Shown piece after piece: positions 44,956 through 53,978 of a stretch of 63,155 nucleotides of DNA. This DNA is from Bradyrhizobium centrolobii. GTDB lineage: Bacteria > Pseudomonadota > Alphaproteobacteria > Rhizobiales > Xanthobacteraceae. Positions within the stretch are counted from its first letter, which is position 1, and each line of letters starts with the position of its first letter. Where the stretch lies: contig NZ_LUUB01000041.1 of NCBI RefSeq assembly GCF_001641635.1, positions 1-63,155 on the forward strand, given 5' to 3'. The translations under genes and the position numbers were made by a program. Below the pieces are notes generated by a model that ran no database searches, was not told the origin of the DNA, and worked only from the letters and a program-made list of their open reading frames with translations.

Positions 44956-46041
44956 CTAATCATCCACGTCGTCCTGCGTGCGCCCGAACAGGTGCACGAT
45001 GCCGGGGGTCGCGATCGTCACGAACACGAAGCGCGACAGATGATGGGCGCCGACGAAGATCGGGTCGATGTGCAGCGTCAGGGCCAGCGCCAGCATGGCG
45101 TCCATCGCGCCCGGCGCGAAGGCGACGACGACGTCGGAAAATTTCACCTGCGTCGTGAGCGCTACGATGCCGACGAAGACGCCGGAGACGGCAATCGCGA
45201 CCGCAAACGAGCCCAGCGCCGCGTTGATGTGACCGGCGAGCGTCTTGATCCTCATCCGCGCGAAACGGCCGCCGATCAGCGCGCCGATGCCGACCAGCGC
45301 CACGCCGCGTACCCAGTTCGGCAAGCCGCCCTCGACCCAGCCTGCGCCATGCAGCACGCTGGAGGCGATCATCGCGCCGAACATCCAGCTCGCCGGAAAC
45401 TTGATCAGCCGCAAGAGGAGTGACAGCGCCAGCGAGGCGCCGACCAGCTCCAAAAGGTCGAGCGGTGAGGCAATCGTCGTCGCCATCGACGGCGCGGCGG
45501 AGGGCGCAACGCCCGCGAGCGCCAGCACCAGCGGCAGCGCCGCGGTGAGGATGATGACGCGCATCGTCTGCACCACCGCGATCCCCGGCAGGTCGGCGCC
45601 CCGCTCGACCGCCAGGATCGTGATCTGCGACAGCGCGCCGGGACTGCCGGCCAGGAAGGCGGAGGTGCGGTCCCAGCCATGGACCCGCTGGAGGTAGTAG
45701 CTCGATCCGAACGTCGCGCAGAAGGTTGCCAGTGCAAGCAGGCCGATGGTCAGGGGATAGGCGCTCACCTGCTGAATCAGATGGCGGGAGACGACCGAGC
45801 CAAGCGAAATGCCGAGCAGCACCAACACGGTCTGGGTCAGGAGCGGCGGCACCGCGAGCTGGCGCCCGGCAATGGCGGCGATCCCGACAGCGATCATGGA
45901 ACCCGAGATCAGTCCACCGGGAAGGCCCAAGACCAGAAACAGCAGCCCACCGACAGCGCCGATGACGAGCGTCTCCACCGTGCTCAAGACCTTGGCGCGG
46001 CTCGGCCATTCGAACGGCAGGGAGGCGGTGATTTGCTTCAC
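44956..46041 (-). CDS. AbrB-family membrane protein
   Basis: A 361-residue polytopic protein of the duplicated AbrB/AmoC-like membrane family, often named putative ammonia monooxygenase. About nine to ten hydrophobic segments are arranged as two similar halves. Typical motifs are GGLISGSMIAVGIAAIAG, AFLAGSPGALSQITILA and APGAMDAMLALALTLHIDPIFVGAHH. No enzymatic motif is visible; a transport role is possible. Confidence 0.88.
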   Translation of the reverse strand: MKQITASLPFEWPSRAKVLSTVETLVIGAVGGLLFLVLGLPGGLISGSMIAVGIAAIAGRQLAVPPLLTQTVLVLLGISLGSVVSRHLIQQVSAYPLTIGLLALATFCATFGSSYYLQRVHGWDRTSAFLAGSPGALSQITILAVERGADLPGIAVVQTMRVIILTAALPLVLALAGVAPSAAPSMATTIASPLDLLELVGASLALSLLLRLIKFPASWMFGAMIASSVLHGAGWVEGGLPNWVRGVALVGIGALIGGRFARMRIKTLAGHINAALGSFAVAIAVSGVFVGIVALTTQVKFSDVVVAFAPGAMDAMLALALTLHIDPIFVGAHHLSRFVFVTIATPGIVHLFGRTQDDVDD

Positions 46042-46142
46042 GCCACCTTATGGCAAATCGGCGGGAGGCGCACAATTGCGGCTATGTCATGCCGCAATGC
46101 GTGCGCATCCCGCCGAGAGCGGAGACCCGGTTTGTGACGGAT

Positions 46143-46412
46143 TTACTTCTTGTCGGCGGGGGCGGCGGTGCCGGCCTTGGCTTCCTTCAGGCACTCGCGG
46201 CGGAATTTCTTGCGCTCCTTGCCCTTGAGCCCCTTGGCATCCGCCTGCTTGGAGCATTCCATCGATTCGGCCGAGCGCTCCTTCGGCGCCTTCTTGTCGG
46301 CGGTGGCAGCGGTGTCAGTCTTGGCCGCCGGCGCGGCGGTCTGCGCGAAGGCAGTGCCGGTGGCGAACATGGAGACAAGGGCGACGGCGGCGAGGCGCGA
46401 AGCAAGGGTCAT
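46143..46412 (-). CDS. PsiF-repeat protein
   Basis: An 89-residue secreted protein. The signal peptide ends near GTAFA-QTAAP, an Ala/Lys-rich linker follows, then one PsiF unit (ERSAESMECSKQADAKGLKGKERKKFRRECLKEAK) with two cysteines. PsiF was first described as phosphate-starvation inducible; the molecular role is unknown. The start was placed at 46412 by the signal peptide. Confidence 0.82.
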   Translation of the reverse strand: MTLASRLAAVALVSMFATGTAFAQTAAPAAKTDTAATADKKAPKERSAESMECSKQADAKGLKGKERKKFRRECLKEAKAGTAAPADKK

Positions 46413-46612
46413 GGCGTTGCACTCTTGGTTGCAAGTTTGCGAGGGACGCGAACGTCGGCTCGCGATGCTGAACGCGACATGAATAATTCGCGCGGGGCGA
46501 TCACTAAATTTTGGCCGAGAGCAGCATCGCTTCCTTGTCGGAAGCCGTCGACACGCTAGGATAGCAATCCTCATTTCGCTTCCCCAGGGAAGGCCAAGGA
46601 GGGAGACCAAGG

Positions 46613-47104
46613 ATGACCATTCAGGCAAAATTGTTGTGTGCAGTTGCGGTGTCGGGCTTCGCCGCGCTGGTGGCGACCGCGCCGGCGCAAGCGCTGACCA
46701 CGCAGGAATGCAGCGCGAAATACCAGGCCGCCAAGAAGGACGGCACGCTCGGCACCATGAAGTGGAATGACTTCCGCAAGGCGCAGTGCGGCGCGGATGC
46801 CACCCCTGCTGCTGCGCCGGCCGCGGCCGCCCCGGCTGCCCCCGCCGAGCCGAAGGCCGCTGCGAAGAAGGAGGCGGCCCCTGCCGCCGCTCCGGCGCCG
46901 ACCATGCCGATGGGCAACGCCACCTTCCCGAATGCGGTCGATCCGAAATATGCCAAGGAGACCGCCGGCAAGGCCCGCCTGCACACCTGCGTCGACCAGT
47001 ACAACGCCAACAAGGCGACCAATGCCAATGGCGGCATGAAGTGGATCGAGAAGGGCGGTGGCTATTATTCGGAATGCAACAAGCGCCTGAAGGGCGCCGC
47101 CTGA
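46613..47104 (+). CDS. Small secreted Cys-paired protein
   Basis: A 163-residue protein with a signal peptide (cleavage near APAQA-LTTQEC), a first Cys-bounded unit (CSAKYQAAKKDGTLGTMKW to FRKAQC), a ~60-residue Ala/Pro/Lys low-complexity linker, and a second unit (CVDQYNANKATNANGGMKW to SECNKRLKG). The two units resemble each other and recall the PsiF unit encoded divergently next door. Function unknown; periplasmic location likely. Confidence 0.8.
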   Translation: MTIQAKLLCAVAVSGFAALVATAPAQALTTQECSAKYQAAKKDGTLGTMKWNDFRKAQCGADATPAAAPAAAAPAAPAEPKAAAKKEAAPAAAPAPTMPMGNATFPNAVDPKYAKETAGKARLHTCVDQYNANKATNANGGMKWIEKGGGYYSECNKRLKGAA

Positions 47105-47120
47105 GCTTCGACGTGATGCG

Positions 47121-47145
47121 ATGGCCGGAGCAAAGCTCCGGCCAT
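47121..47145. terminator. Bidirectional terminator
   Basis: ATGGCCGGAGC and GCTCCGGCCAT form a perfect 11-bp stem around AAA, followed by TT. It lies between the convergent secreted-protein gene and the TetR gene. Confidence 0.7.
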
Positions 47146-47149
47146 TTGC

Positions 47150-47698
47150 TTAGTCCAGCAGCTTCTCGGCCGACTTCGCCACGAGTTGCGAGCGCTTGCG
47201 CGGGCCTCGCTCGACGAACAAGAGGCTCTGGCCAAAGATGAAGCAGTAGAACAGGAAGGCCTGCGCGTCGGCTTCCTCGGTCGCAAGGCCAGTGGCGCGA
47301 TAGAGCTCGGCGACGTGCTTCAGCCGCGCCTCATCCACGCTCGCGACCGCCGCGCTTGCGCTTTCGTCCGCGCGGGCCCATTGCCGGATCGCGAGCTCGA
47401 TCGCCATGCCTTCGGGGTTCAGCCGCTCGGAATAGAGCTGGATCAGCGCCTTCAGCCGCTCGCGAGGCTCCTGTCCGTCGAGGCTCGTCTGCTGCGCGAT
47501 CGCCGCGGCGCGACCTTCGCGCCAGCGCTCCAGCATGGCGTTGAGCAGCGCGGCACGATCGGCGAAGCGGCGGTAGAAGCCGCCCTTGGTGACGCCCAGG
47601 TTTTTGGCGAGCACCTCCACCCGCACCCCCTCGACCCCCGAGCGGGCGAGCTCGGCAAACCCCGCCTCGACCCAGAAATCGCCCTTGCCGTCGCTCAT
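47150..47698 (-). CDS. TetR/AcrR-family repressor
   Basis: A 182-residue TetR regulator. The N-terminal helix-turn-helix is ELARSGVEGVRVEVLAKNLGVTKGGFYRRFADRAALLNAML; the rest is a helical ligand domain. It is divergent from two thioesterase genes, and the shared 111-bp promoter region contains two related palindromes, so it probably represses both directions in response to an acyl ligand. Confidence 0.9.
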   Translation of the reverse strand: MSDGKGDFWVEAGFAELARSGVEGVRVEVLAKNLGVTKGGFYRRFADRAALLNAMLERWREGRAAAIAQQTSLDGQEPRERLKALIQLYSERLNPEGMAIELAIRQWARADESASAAVASVDEARLKHVAELYRATGLATEEADAQAFLFYCFIFGQSLLFVERGPRKRSQLVAKSAEKLLD

Positions 47699-47721
47699 GA
47701 AGGAAGCCTCACCGGTTCTTG

Positions 47722-47737
47722 ATACGGTACCGTATTG
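47722..47737. promoter_or_regulatory. Predicted TetR operator 1
   Basis: GATACGGTACCGTATT contains a perfect 14-bp palindrome (ATACGGTACCGTAT) 24 bases before the TetR start codon. A near copy lies 35 bases further on. Confidence 0.7.
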
Positions 47738-47756
47738 CTAACGCGACAATGCCCTG

Positions 47757-47772
47757 ATACGCTACCGTATCA
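47757..47772. promoter_or_regulatory. Predicted TetR operator 2
   Basis: GATACGCTACCGTATC is palindromic in its outer six bases each side and matches operator 1 in 14 of 16 positions. It lies 37 bases before the thioesterase start. Confidence 0.7.
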
Positions 47773-47809
47773 AAATTAAAAGGCAGGCAGCAAAAGGGCG
47801 GGAATTGCG

Positions 47810-48238
47810 ATGGAGCAGGAGGCGACCTATCGCGGCACGGTCTATCCGTGGCAGTGCGATCACGTCGGCCACATGAACATCATGTGGTATGTCGGCAAAT
47901 TCGACGAGGCCAACTGGAATCTGTTCGCGCGACTCGGCCTGACGCCAAGTTACTTGCGCAGCTCCGGGCGCGGCATGGCCGCGGTGCAGCAGAACATCAC
48001 CTACAAGCGCGAGCTGCTCGCCGGCGATATTATCGAGATCCGCAGCGTCCTGCTCGAGGTCCGCGAAAAATCGATCCGCTTCCGGCACGAGATGACCAAT
48101 GCGGAGACGGGCGAGATCGCGGCGACTTGCGAGATCACGGGCGTGCATATGGACCGCGAGCTGCGCAAGTCCGCGCCATTCGCGGCTGCCATTCGCGAAA
48201 TCGCTATGAAGCATCTCGCCGAACCGGCCGAGGCTTAG
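47810..48238 (+). CDS. Acyl-CoA thioesterase (4HBT type)
   Basis: A 142-residue single hot-dog thioesterase. The active-site segment YPWQCDHVGHMNIMWYVGKFDEANW carries the catalytic Asp of the 4-hydroxybenzoyl-CoA thioesterase/YbgC group. It hydrolyses acyl-CoAs; the substrate is not deducible. It starts 37 bases after the second palindrome and is followed after three bases by another thioesterase gene. Confidence 0.88.
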   Translation: MEQEATYRGTVYPWQCDHVGHMNIMWYVGKFDEANWNLFARLGLTPSYLRSSGRGMAAVQQNITYKRELLAGDIIEIRSVLLEVREKSIRFRHEMTNAETGEIAATCEITGVHMDRELRKSAPFAAAIREIAMKHLAEPAEA

Positions 48239-48241
48239 GCA

Positions 48242-48685
48242 ATGGCCGCGTTCGAGCCGAAAAACCCGGACTACCGCGCCGCCGCCACCGCGCTGTTCGA
48301 GGGACAGCCGGCGATGCGCAGCCTCGGCATCTCGATCGTCTCCCTCGCGCCGGGCGAGGTCGAGCTGGCGATGCCACATTCGTCCGCCTTCACGCAGCAG
48401 AACGGTTTTGTTCACGCCGGTATCATCACGGCGGGGCTTGACAATGCCTGCGGGGTTGCCGCCTTCACCTTGATGCCGCGCGAGGCCGACATCCTCACCG
48501 TCGAGTTCAAGACCTCGCTGCTCGCACCGGCCCGCGGCGAGCGCTTCGTCTTTAAGGCCGAGGTCGTGAAGCCGGGCCGCACGCTGACATTCTGCGAGGC
48601 GAAAGCCTTTGCCGAGCATGACGGCAAGACCACCTTGATCGCCGCTATGACCGGCACGCTGATGGCGATGTTGTCCCGCGCCTAG
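48242..48685 (+). CDS. PaaI-family thioesterase
   Basis: A 147-residue hot-dog thioesterase of the PaaI type, with the characteristic QQNGFVHAGIITAGLDNACGVAAF active-site helix region. PaaI enzymes rescue CoA from dead-end aryl/acyl-CoA. It is in an operon with the preceding thioesterase, under the divergent TetR regulator. Confidence 0.88.
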   Translation: MAAFEPKNPDYRAAATALFEGQPAMRSLGISIVSLAPGEVELAMPHSSAFTQQNGFVHAGIITAGLDNACGVAAFTLMPREADILTVEFKTSLLAPARGERFVFKAEVVKPGRTLTFCEAKAFAEHDGKTTLIAAMTGTLMAMLSRA

Positions 48686-48897
48686 TTTTCGCAGGTGCCG
48701 CGCGCGTCATCGGCGTCGCGCGGCGATTGGCAAGCCTGCCGTCGCATCCCTTGATCCGATCGTCATGCTCGCAAATCTCGGACTTACCTGCTTTGTCAAT
48801 TGATTGGCGACATCGCCGCCGCGACGCTCTATATGACGTATAACAACTCCCGGCCCTGAACCGTATCAGCGGCGATGGGACCGAAACGGGACGAGAT

Positions 48898-49560
48898 ATG
48901 ACTGGATCCAGGAATAGCAGGGGCCTTGTACCGACGCGGCGCGCGGCGCTGACGCTGATCGGGGCCGGCGCCCTCGCGGCGAGCGGTATCATGTCGGCGC
49001 GCGCGGCCGTCGACGACGACGAGGTGCTGACCGAAGCCAAGGTGCTGCGCGATCCCGACGTTCCCGTCGCCGGCAATCCACAGGGCGACATCACCATCGT
49101 CGAATGGTCCGATTATAATTGTCCCTATTGCCGGAAGCTCGAGCCCGAGCTGCGCCAGGTGGTTCAGGACGACGGCAGGGTGAGGCTGGTCCTGAAGGAC
49201 TGGCCGATCCTCGGTCCGGTCTCGGTCACGGCGGCGCGGATCGCGCTCGCGGCAAAATTCCAGGACAAATACCACCAGGCCCATGACGCCATGATGGGCG
49301 TCAGCTCGCGCCTCACCGAGCCGCGCATCAACGAGCTCTTGGCCGGCGCCGGCGTCGACATGGACCGCCTGAAGCGCGACCTCACCGCGCGCGCCAAGGA
49401 CATCGACGCAATCCTCAAGCGCAACAACGACCAGGCCGAGGCCTTCGGCTTCCGCGGCACCCCGTCCTTCATCGTCGGCAAGTTCCGCGTGCCTGGCGTC
49501 TTGACCATGACCGAGTTCGAGCAGGTCATCGCCGACGCCCGCAAGGCCAAGATGAACTGA
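48898..49560 (+). CDS. DsbA-family thioredoxin-like oxidoreductase
   Basis: A 220-residue periplasmic disulfide oxidoreductase. A Tat-like or Sec leader (TRRAALTLIGAGALAASG, cleaved near SARA-AVDDD) is followed by the active-site CPYC in NCPYCRKLEPEL, the DSBA helical insertion and the cis-proline loop GTPSFIVG. It is similar in design to the BdbD/ScsC type. It probably works with the DsbB encoded at 44308. Confidence 0.9.
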   Translation: MTGSRNSRGLVPTRRAALTLIGAGALAASGIMSARAAVDDDEVLTEAKVLRDPDVPVAGNPQGDITIVEWSDYNCPYCRKLEPELRQVVQDDGRVRLVLKDWPILGPVSVTAARIALAAKFQDKYHQAHDAMMGVSSRLTEPRINELLAGAGVDMDRLKRDLTARAKDIDAILKRNNDQAEAFGFRGTPSFIVGKFRVPGVLTMTEFEQVIADARKAKMN

Positions 49561-49591
49561 TACGCGCACCGCACTGACCGCGCTCAACACA

Positions 49592-49622
49592 AAGGCGCCG
49601 CCGCGGATCGCGACGGCGCCTT
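49592..49622. terminator. Bidirectional terminator
   Basis: AAGGCGCCG and CGGCGCCTT form a 9-bp stem around a loop that can pair further (CGCG/CGCG). A-run and T-run on either side suit both the DsbA-like gene and the convergent small gene. Confidence 0.75.
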
Positions 49623-49640
49623 GTTCATGTTGGGGCGATG

Positions 49641-49847
49641 TTACTTCGACGAGATCCGGACCCAGTCCTTGTGCGCGCGATCGCGCAGCGCGTCCCAATC
49701 GGCCTTGGCGACATCCCAGTTCACGATGGTGCGATTGGTGGTCGCGACCTCGCCATTGGCGACTGACGACGTCTGCATGGAGTCATAGACATAGACGCCG
49801 CCAGCCAGCAGCAGTGCGCCCAGGATCATTCCGAAAAAAGTCTGCAT
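49641..49847 (-). CDS. Small single-span membrane protein
   Basis: A 68-residue hypothetical protein. It has one N-terminal hydrophobic helix (FFGMILGALLLAGGVYVYD) followed by a polar tail with the pattern TIVNWDVAKADWDALRDRAHKDW. GGAGGT precedes the start by five to six bases. No function is recognised. Confidence 0.7.
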   Translation of the reverse strand: MQTFFGMILGALLLAGGVYVYDSMQTSSVANGEVATTNRTIVNWDVAKADWDALRDRAHKDWVRISSK

Positions 49848-49928
49848 AGCGTACCTCCGGTGACCGGCGATAACGTCGGCCTGGAGCGATGGTTCCGCGA
49901 CAGTACGGCGCGGTTAAGGACGGGTTGT

Positions 49929-51005
49929 TCATCCCCCATTCAGCCATTGCAGCAGCTCCGCGTTGATCTCGCGCGGATAGGTATGGCTGAGATCGTCGAT
50001 TTCCCGATAGGTGACGTCGGCGCCGGCCGCGGACAGCGCCGCTTGTGTCTGCCGTGCTGTCTGCACGGGAAACATCCAGTCGAGCTTGCCGTGGGTGATG
50101 AAGATCGGCAGGCCCTGCATGCGCGCGGCGTCCGCCATCTGCGCCATCAGCGGATGGAAGGTCGCCGACACCGGCGCAAGATGTGTGAAGGGTGAGGCGA
50201 CGTCGAGCCCGGTAACGTAGCAGAAGGTGCCGCCATCGCTCATGCCGGTCAGCAGCATATGCGAGGCATCGATCGTCCAGCGGCTGCGTACGGTCTGAAG
50301 AATGCGCATGAGGTTCGGCGTGTCGTTGTCCTCGCCCATCAGCGCCCAGGTCGGGCCGGTCGCGGTCGGCGCCACCAGGATCGCTCCCAGGCTGCGCGCA
50401 TCGCGCAGCCAGCTCCACAGGAAGCCGCGGCCGTTGCCGCTGCCGCCATGCAGCGCCATCAGCAGCGGCAAGGGCCGATCGGGCGTGTAATATTCGGGCA
50501 CATAGACCGAGAAGCCGCCGCGGCTGCCGGGCTCGTTGTGATCGTGGAAGATGCCGGTGTGTTCGCTTGCGCCCGCGGCGAGCCGCGTCAACAGGTCCTC
50601 ATCCTCGCGTATCGCGGCATTGAGGAAGAAGCTGCTCACCGGCGGAAATTTCGCCGCGAGCGGGTAGAGCGCCTCCTGCGCGCGGGGCACGTGGCGCAGC
50701 GCGCGGAAGACGGCGACCAGATCGCCATTGCCGCGCTCGACGTCGCGAAGCCCGGCGAAGGCGGCGAGCGTCTCGTCGCAGGCGCGCTCCACGAGGCTGC
50801 GCAGGTCAGCGAACTGCTCCGGCCACTCTCCGATTCCAGCGCGCGCGGCTTGCAGCGCTTCATCCGGCGCATCGATTGCGTTCATCACGGTACCGAAGGT
50901 CGGCGGATGCAAGTGCCGACCCACGAAGCCAAGAGCGTCCAGCGCGTTGAGCAGCGGCGGCAGCACGGCCGCGATGTCGTCCACCACGGCCTCGGTCATT
51001 GCCAC
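49929..51005 (-). CDS. Alpha/beta-hydrolase (esterase/PHB-depolymerase-like)
   Basis: A 358-residue hydrolase. The N-terminal ~130 residues are helical and unassigned. The catalytic alpha/beta domain begins near GGFSVYVPEYYTPDRPLPLLMALHGGSGNG, which supplies the oxyanion hole. The nucleophile is Ser in GMSDGGTF. Asp (GKLDWMFP) and His (DLSHTYP) complete a plausible triad. No signal peptide, so cytoplasmic. Substrate unknown. Confidence 0.82.
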   Translation of the reverse strand: MAMTEAVVDDIAAVLPPLLNALDALGFVGRHLHPPTFGTVMNAIDAPDEALQAARAGIGEWPEQFADLRSLVERACDETLAAFAGLRDVERGNGDLVAVFRALRHVPRAQEALYPLAAKFPPVSSFFLNAAIREDEDLLTRLAAGASEHTGIFHDHNEPGSRGGFSVYVPEYYTPDRPLPLLMALHGGSGNGRGFLWSWLRDARSLGAILVAPTATGPTWALMGEDNDTPNLMRILQTVRSRWTIDASHMLLTGMSDGGTFCYVTGLDVASPFTHLAPVSATFHPLMAQMADAARMQGLPIFITHGKLDWMFPVQTARQTQAALSAAGADVTYREIDDLSHTYPREINAELLQWLNGG

Positions 51006-51033
51006 GTCCTTGCCTGCGATCAGTTCGATTTTG

Positions 51034-52005
51034 TCAGTGCAGCTTCGGCGCCTTCAAAAGCTTGAAGCGGTCGGTCGACGTCACCGTGACGTCGAAGGTG
51101 ACGCCTTCATGATGCACGGTCAGCGGCACGTCGACGCCGGCGGCACCGAGCGCCCACATCTTGCGGTAGAAGGCGGTCTGGCTCGTCACCTTGTCGCCGT
51201 CGACCGCGAGGATGACGTCGCCGGTCTTGAGCTCGGCGCGGGCGGCAGGGCCGTCGGAGGAAATCCCGATCACCACGACGCGGTTGTCGATCTCGGTCGA
51301 GTAGAGCCCAAGCCAGGGCCGTGCCGGCTTGTTGACGCGGCCGAACTTGCGCAAATCGTCCAGGATCGGCTTCAACAAATCGATCGGCACGATCATGTTG
51401 ACGTGCTCGGCCTTGCCGTCGCGTTCGCGCTCGAGCTGGAGCGAGCCTATGCCGATCAATTCGCCGCGCTCGTTGAGCAAGCCCGTGCCGCCCCAATTCG
51501 GGTGGGCGGGGTAGGTGAATACGGCTTCGTCGAGCAGATATTCCCAGTAGCCGGCGAATTCCTGCTTGGCCACGATCTGGCTCGCGACCGATCGAGTGCG
51601 CCCGCCGGCGCCGCCGACCACGACGCGGTCGCCGATCCGGGTCGCCACCGACGAGCCGAGCGGCAACGGCTCGATGTCGAGCCGGCCAAGCGCCTGCACC
51701 AGGCCGAAGCCGGTGGAGGAATCGAAGCCGAGCGCATGTCCTTCCACGACGCGCCCATCGGCGAGGTGCAGCCAAACCGATTCCGCCTCGGTGATGAGAT
51801 AGCCGATGGTGAGCACCAGCCCGTCGTCGATCACGACGCCGTTGCCGGCGCGTTCGGTACCGAGCGTCTCGGCGCTGAAGGCGTCGGACGGGATGATGGC
51901 GTGCAGGCCGACGATGGAGGCGAGCGCGCGGTCGAGGTCAAAGCCGTAGTCGCTGGTGCGCGGCTGATTGGCCGGCGGCACGCGCCATTCGGTCAGAGCG
52001 GGCAT
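51034..52005 (-). CDS. HtrA-like pseudoprotease with PDZ domain
   Basis: A 323-residue protein with the trypsin-like plus PDZ architecture of S1C (DegP/HtrA) proteases but without a visible catalytic triad. Where HtrA has TNxHV it has TIGYL (Tyr69). The Asp position reads STGFGL (~97-102). GNSGGPLLN is replaced by NWGGTGLLN (170-178). The PDZ-like domain covers ~225-320 (GISSDGPAARAELKTGDVILAVDGDKV). No signal peptide is seen. AGGAG precedes ATG 52005. It may act as a peptide-binding scaffold or chaperone (inference). Confidence 0.82.
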   Translation of the reverse strand: MPALTEWRVPPANQPRTSDYGFDLDRALASIVGLHAIIPSDAFSAETLGTERAGNGVVIDDGLVLTIGYLITEAESVWLHLADGRVVEGHALGFDSSTGFGLVQALGRLDIEPLPLGSSVATRIGDRVVVGGAGGRTRSVASQIVAKQEFAGYWEYLLDEAVFTYPAHPNWGGTGLLNERGELIGIGSLQLERERDGKAEHVNMIVPIDLLKPILDDLRKFGRVNKPARPWLGLYSTEIDNRVVVIGISSDGPAARAELKTGDVILAVDGDKVTSQTAFYRKMWALGAAGVDVPLTVHHEGVTFDVTVTSTDRFKLLKAPKLH

Positions 52006-52295
52006 GGAGTTCTCCTGATCAGCGAACGCGGCCCCTTCGTCGCCACAAGCGGACGCGCGAAGCAGTTGTAATTTAGGCCGGGGCCGGCCGTCTTGAAAGA
52101 CTTGACCTGCAACAATTCCAGACGCCGCCGCGTGAATTCTTCGAAAGGGGACAGGAACTGCCTGCACAAAATTTGACAGTCATGCCGTCATACCGGCACC
52201 GGCCGCATGGCTGGTGTCCGGCCAACCGCTGGTCGTTCATGAATGAAGCTGCTAACGATTGCCGCTTCGTTTTGACCTGGATCACGGACCGAAGC

Positions 52296-53714
52296 ATGGA
52301 TAACCGCAGTGACATCTGGCGTGGCGTCGACACTATCAAGGCGCGTTTCATCGACCTGAGCAACAAGGTCTGGGGCACGCCCGAAGTGTGCTACACCGAG
52401 GCGCGGTCCGCCGCCGAGCATCTCGCGGAGCTGCGTCATCAGGGTTTCCGCATCACCGAGAACGTTGCGGGCATTCCGACCGCGCTGATGGGCGAATGGG
52501 GCGAGGGCGGTCCGGTCATCGCCTTCATGGGCGAATATGACGCGCTGCCGGGCCTCAGCCAGGAGGCCGGCGTCGCCGAGCATCGTCCGGTCGAGTCCGG
52601 CGGCCATGGTCATGGCTGCGGTCACAATCTGCTCGGTTCGGCGGCGCTGCTTGCCGCGACCGCGGTGAAGGACTGGCTCGCCGAGACCAAGGTGCCGGGC
52701 CGTGTGCGCTATTACGGCTGCCCCGCGGAAGAGGGCGGTGCGGCCAAGGCCTTCATGGTGCGCTCCGGCGCGTTCGCGGACGCCGACATCGCCATCACCT
52801 GGCACCCGCACAGCTTCTGGGAGGTGGCGGTGACGCCGTCGCTCGCCAACACGCGCGCCGACTTTATCTTTACCGGCCGCACCTCGCACGCGGCGGCCTC
52901 GCCACATCTCGGCCGCTCCGCGCTCGATGCGGTGGAGCTGATGAATGTCGGCGTGAACTACATGCGCGAGCACATGCCGAGCGATGCGCGCGTCCACTAC
53001 GCGCTGCTCGATACCGGCGGCATCGCGCCCAACGTGGTGCAGGCGCATGCACGGGTGCGCTATTCCATTCGCGCCCGTGATCTGCCCGGCATGACCGAGC
53101 TGGTCGAGCGCGTCAGCAAGATCGCGCAAGGTGCCGCGCTGATGACCGAGACCAAGGTCGAGATGAAGATCATTTCCGCAGTCTCCAACATCCTGCCGAA
53201 CGCGCCGCTGGAGCAGGCGCTGCACCGGGTCATGGAAGAGCTCGGACCGCCGCATTTCGACGACGCGGACAAGAGCTTTGCCACCCAGATCCGCGCGACC
53301 TTGAGTGAGAAGGATATTTCGTCGGTCTATTACGCGATCGGCATGGAGCCGACCGACCGGCCGCTCGCCGACTTCCTGGTGCCGCTCGATGCCAAGCGCA
53401 ATCCGCTGGTCGGCTCGACTGACGTTGGTGACGTGAGCTGGGTTGTGCCGACGGTGCAAGTTCACGCGCCGACGGTTGCAATCGGAACGCCGTTCCACAC
53501 CTGGCAGGTTGTGGCGCAGGGCAAGAGCGCGCACGCCCACAAGGCCATGGTGCAGGCGGCCAAGGCCATGGCCGGACTTGGCGTCAAGGCGCTCACGGAA
53601 CCGGAGCTGATCAAGGCCGCCAAGGCGGACCTGACGAAGCGGACCGCCAAGACACCTTATGTCTGTCCGCTGCCGGACCATGTTGCGCCACCGCTCGATA
53701 TGTCCGTGGCGTAG
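52296..53714 (+). CDS. M20-family amidohydrolase (AbgB-like)
   Basis: A 472-residue metallo-amidohydrolase. Metal-binding motifs are GHGHGCGHNLLG and CPAEEGGAAK, with the dimerisation domain around TGRTSHAAASPHLGRSALDAVEL. Overall resemblance is to the p-aminobenzoyl-glutamate hydrolase B subunit. ATG 52296 was chosen by homology; the frame is open to 52173. It lies upstream of a peptide ABC transporter and could cleave an imported acyl-amino acid or peptide. Confidence 0.87.
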   Translation: MDNRSDIWRGVDTIKARFIDLSNKVWGTPEVCYTEARSAAEHLAELRHQGFRITENVAGIPTALMGEWGEGGPVIAFMGEYDALPGLSQEAGVAEHRPVESGGHGHGCGHNLLGSAALLAATAVKDWLAETKVPGRVRYYGCPAEEGGAAKAFMVRSGAFADADIAITWHPHSFWEVAVTPSLANTRADFIFTGRTSHAAASPHLGRSALDAVELMNVGVNYMREHMPSDARVHYALLDTGGIAPNVVQAHARVRYSIRARDLPGMTELVERVSKIAQGAALMTETKVEMKIISAVSNILPNAPLEQALHRVMEELGPPHFDDADKSFATQIRATLSEKDISSVYYAIGMEPTDRPLADFLVPLDAKRNPLVGSTDVGDVSWVVPTVQVHAPTVAIGTPFHTWQVVAQGKSAHAHKAMVQAAKAMAGLGVKALTEPELIKAAKADLTKRTAKTPYVCPLPDHVAPPLDMSVA

Positions 53715-53978
53715 AATTTCGTCTCGATACTTCGTCTGATCCGGCGAACAAATTTTCCGCAGTGCAGCGCGGCTTCCGGCACGTTTTGACGCCGGATTGC
53801 CGCGCAGTTGGGCTGACGGAACGCGGTTTTGCCCAACGGAAAGTCAGAAGACCGTTTGCACACACACGGTCCCAGTTGACGCGCGCCCTATTCGGTGTGC
53901 CATCTACTGCCAGCCAAAATCCGGCGACCGCACGTTGCGGCTGCCTGCATCCGTAAGGGAACCAGACGGGGGACAACC

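Noticed and set aside
44956..46075. Long overlapping frames opposite or beside GC-rich chromosomal genes
   Set aside because: They are antisense or alternate-frame shadows rich in Arg, Ala and Pro, a usual effect of high GC content.
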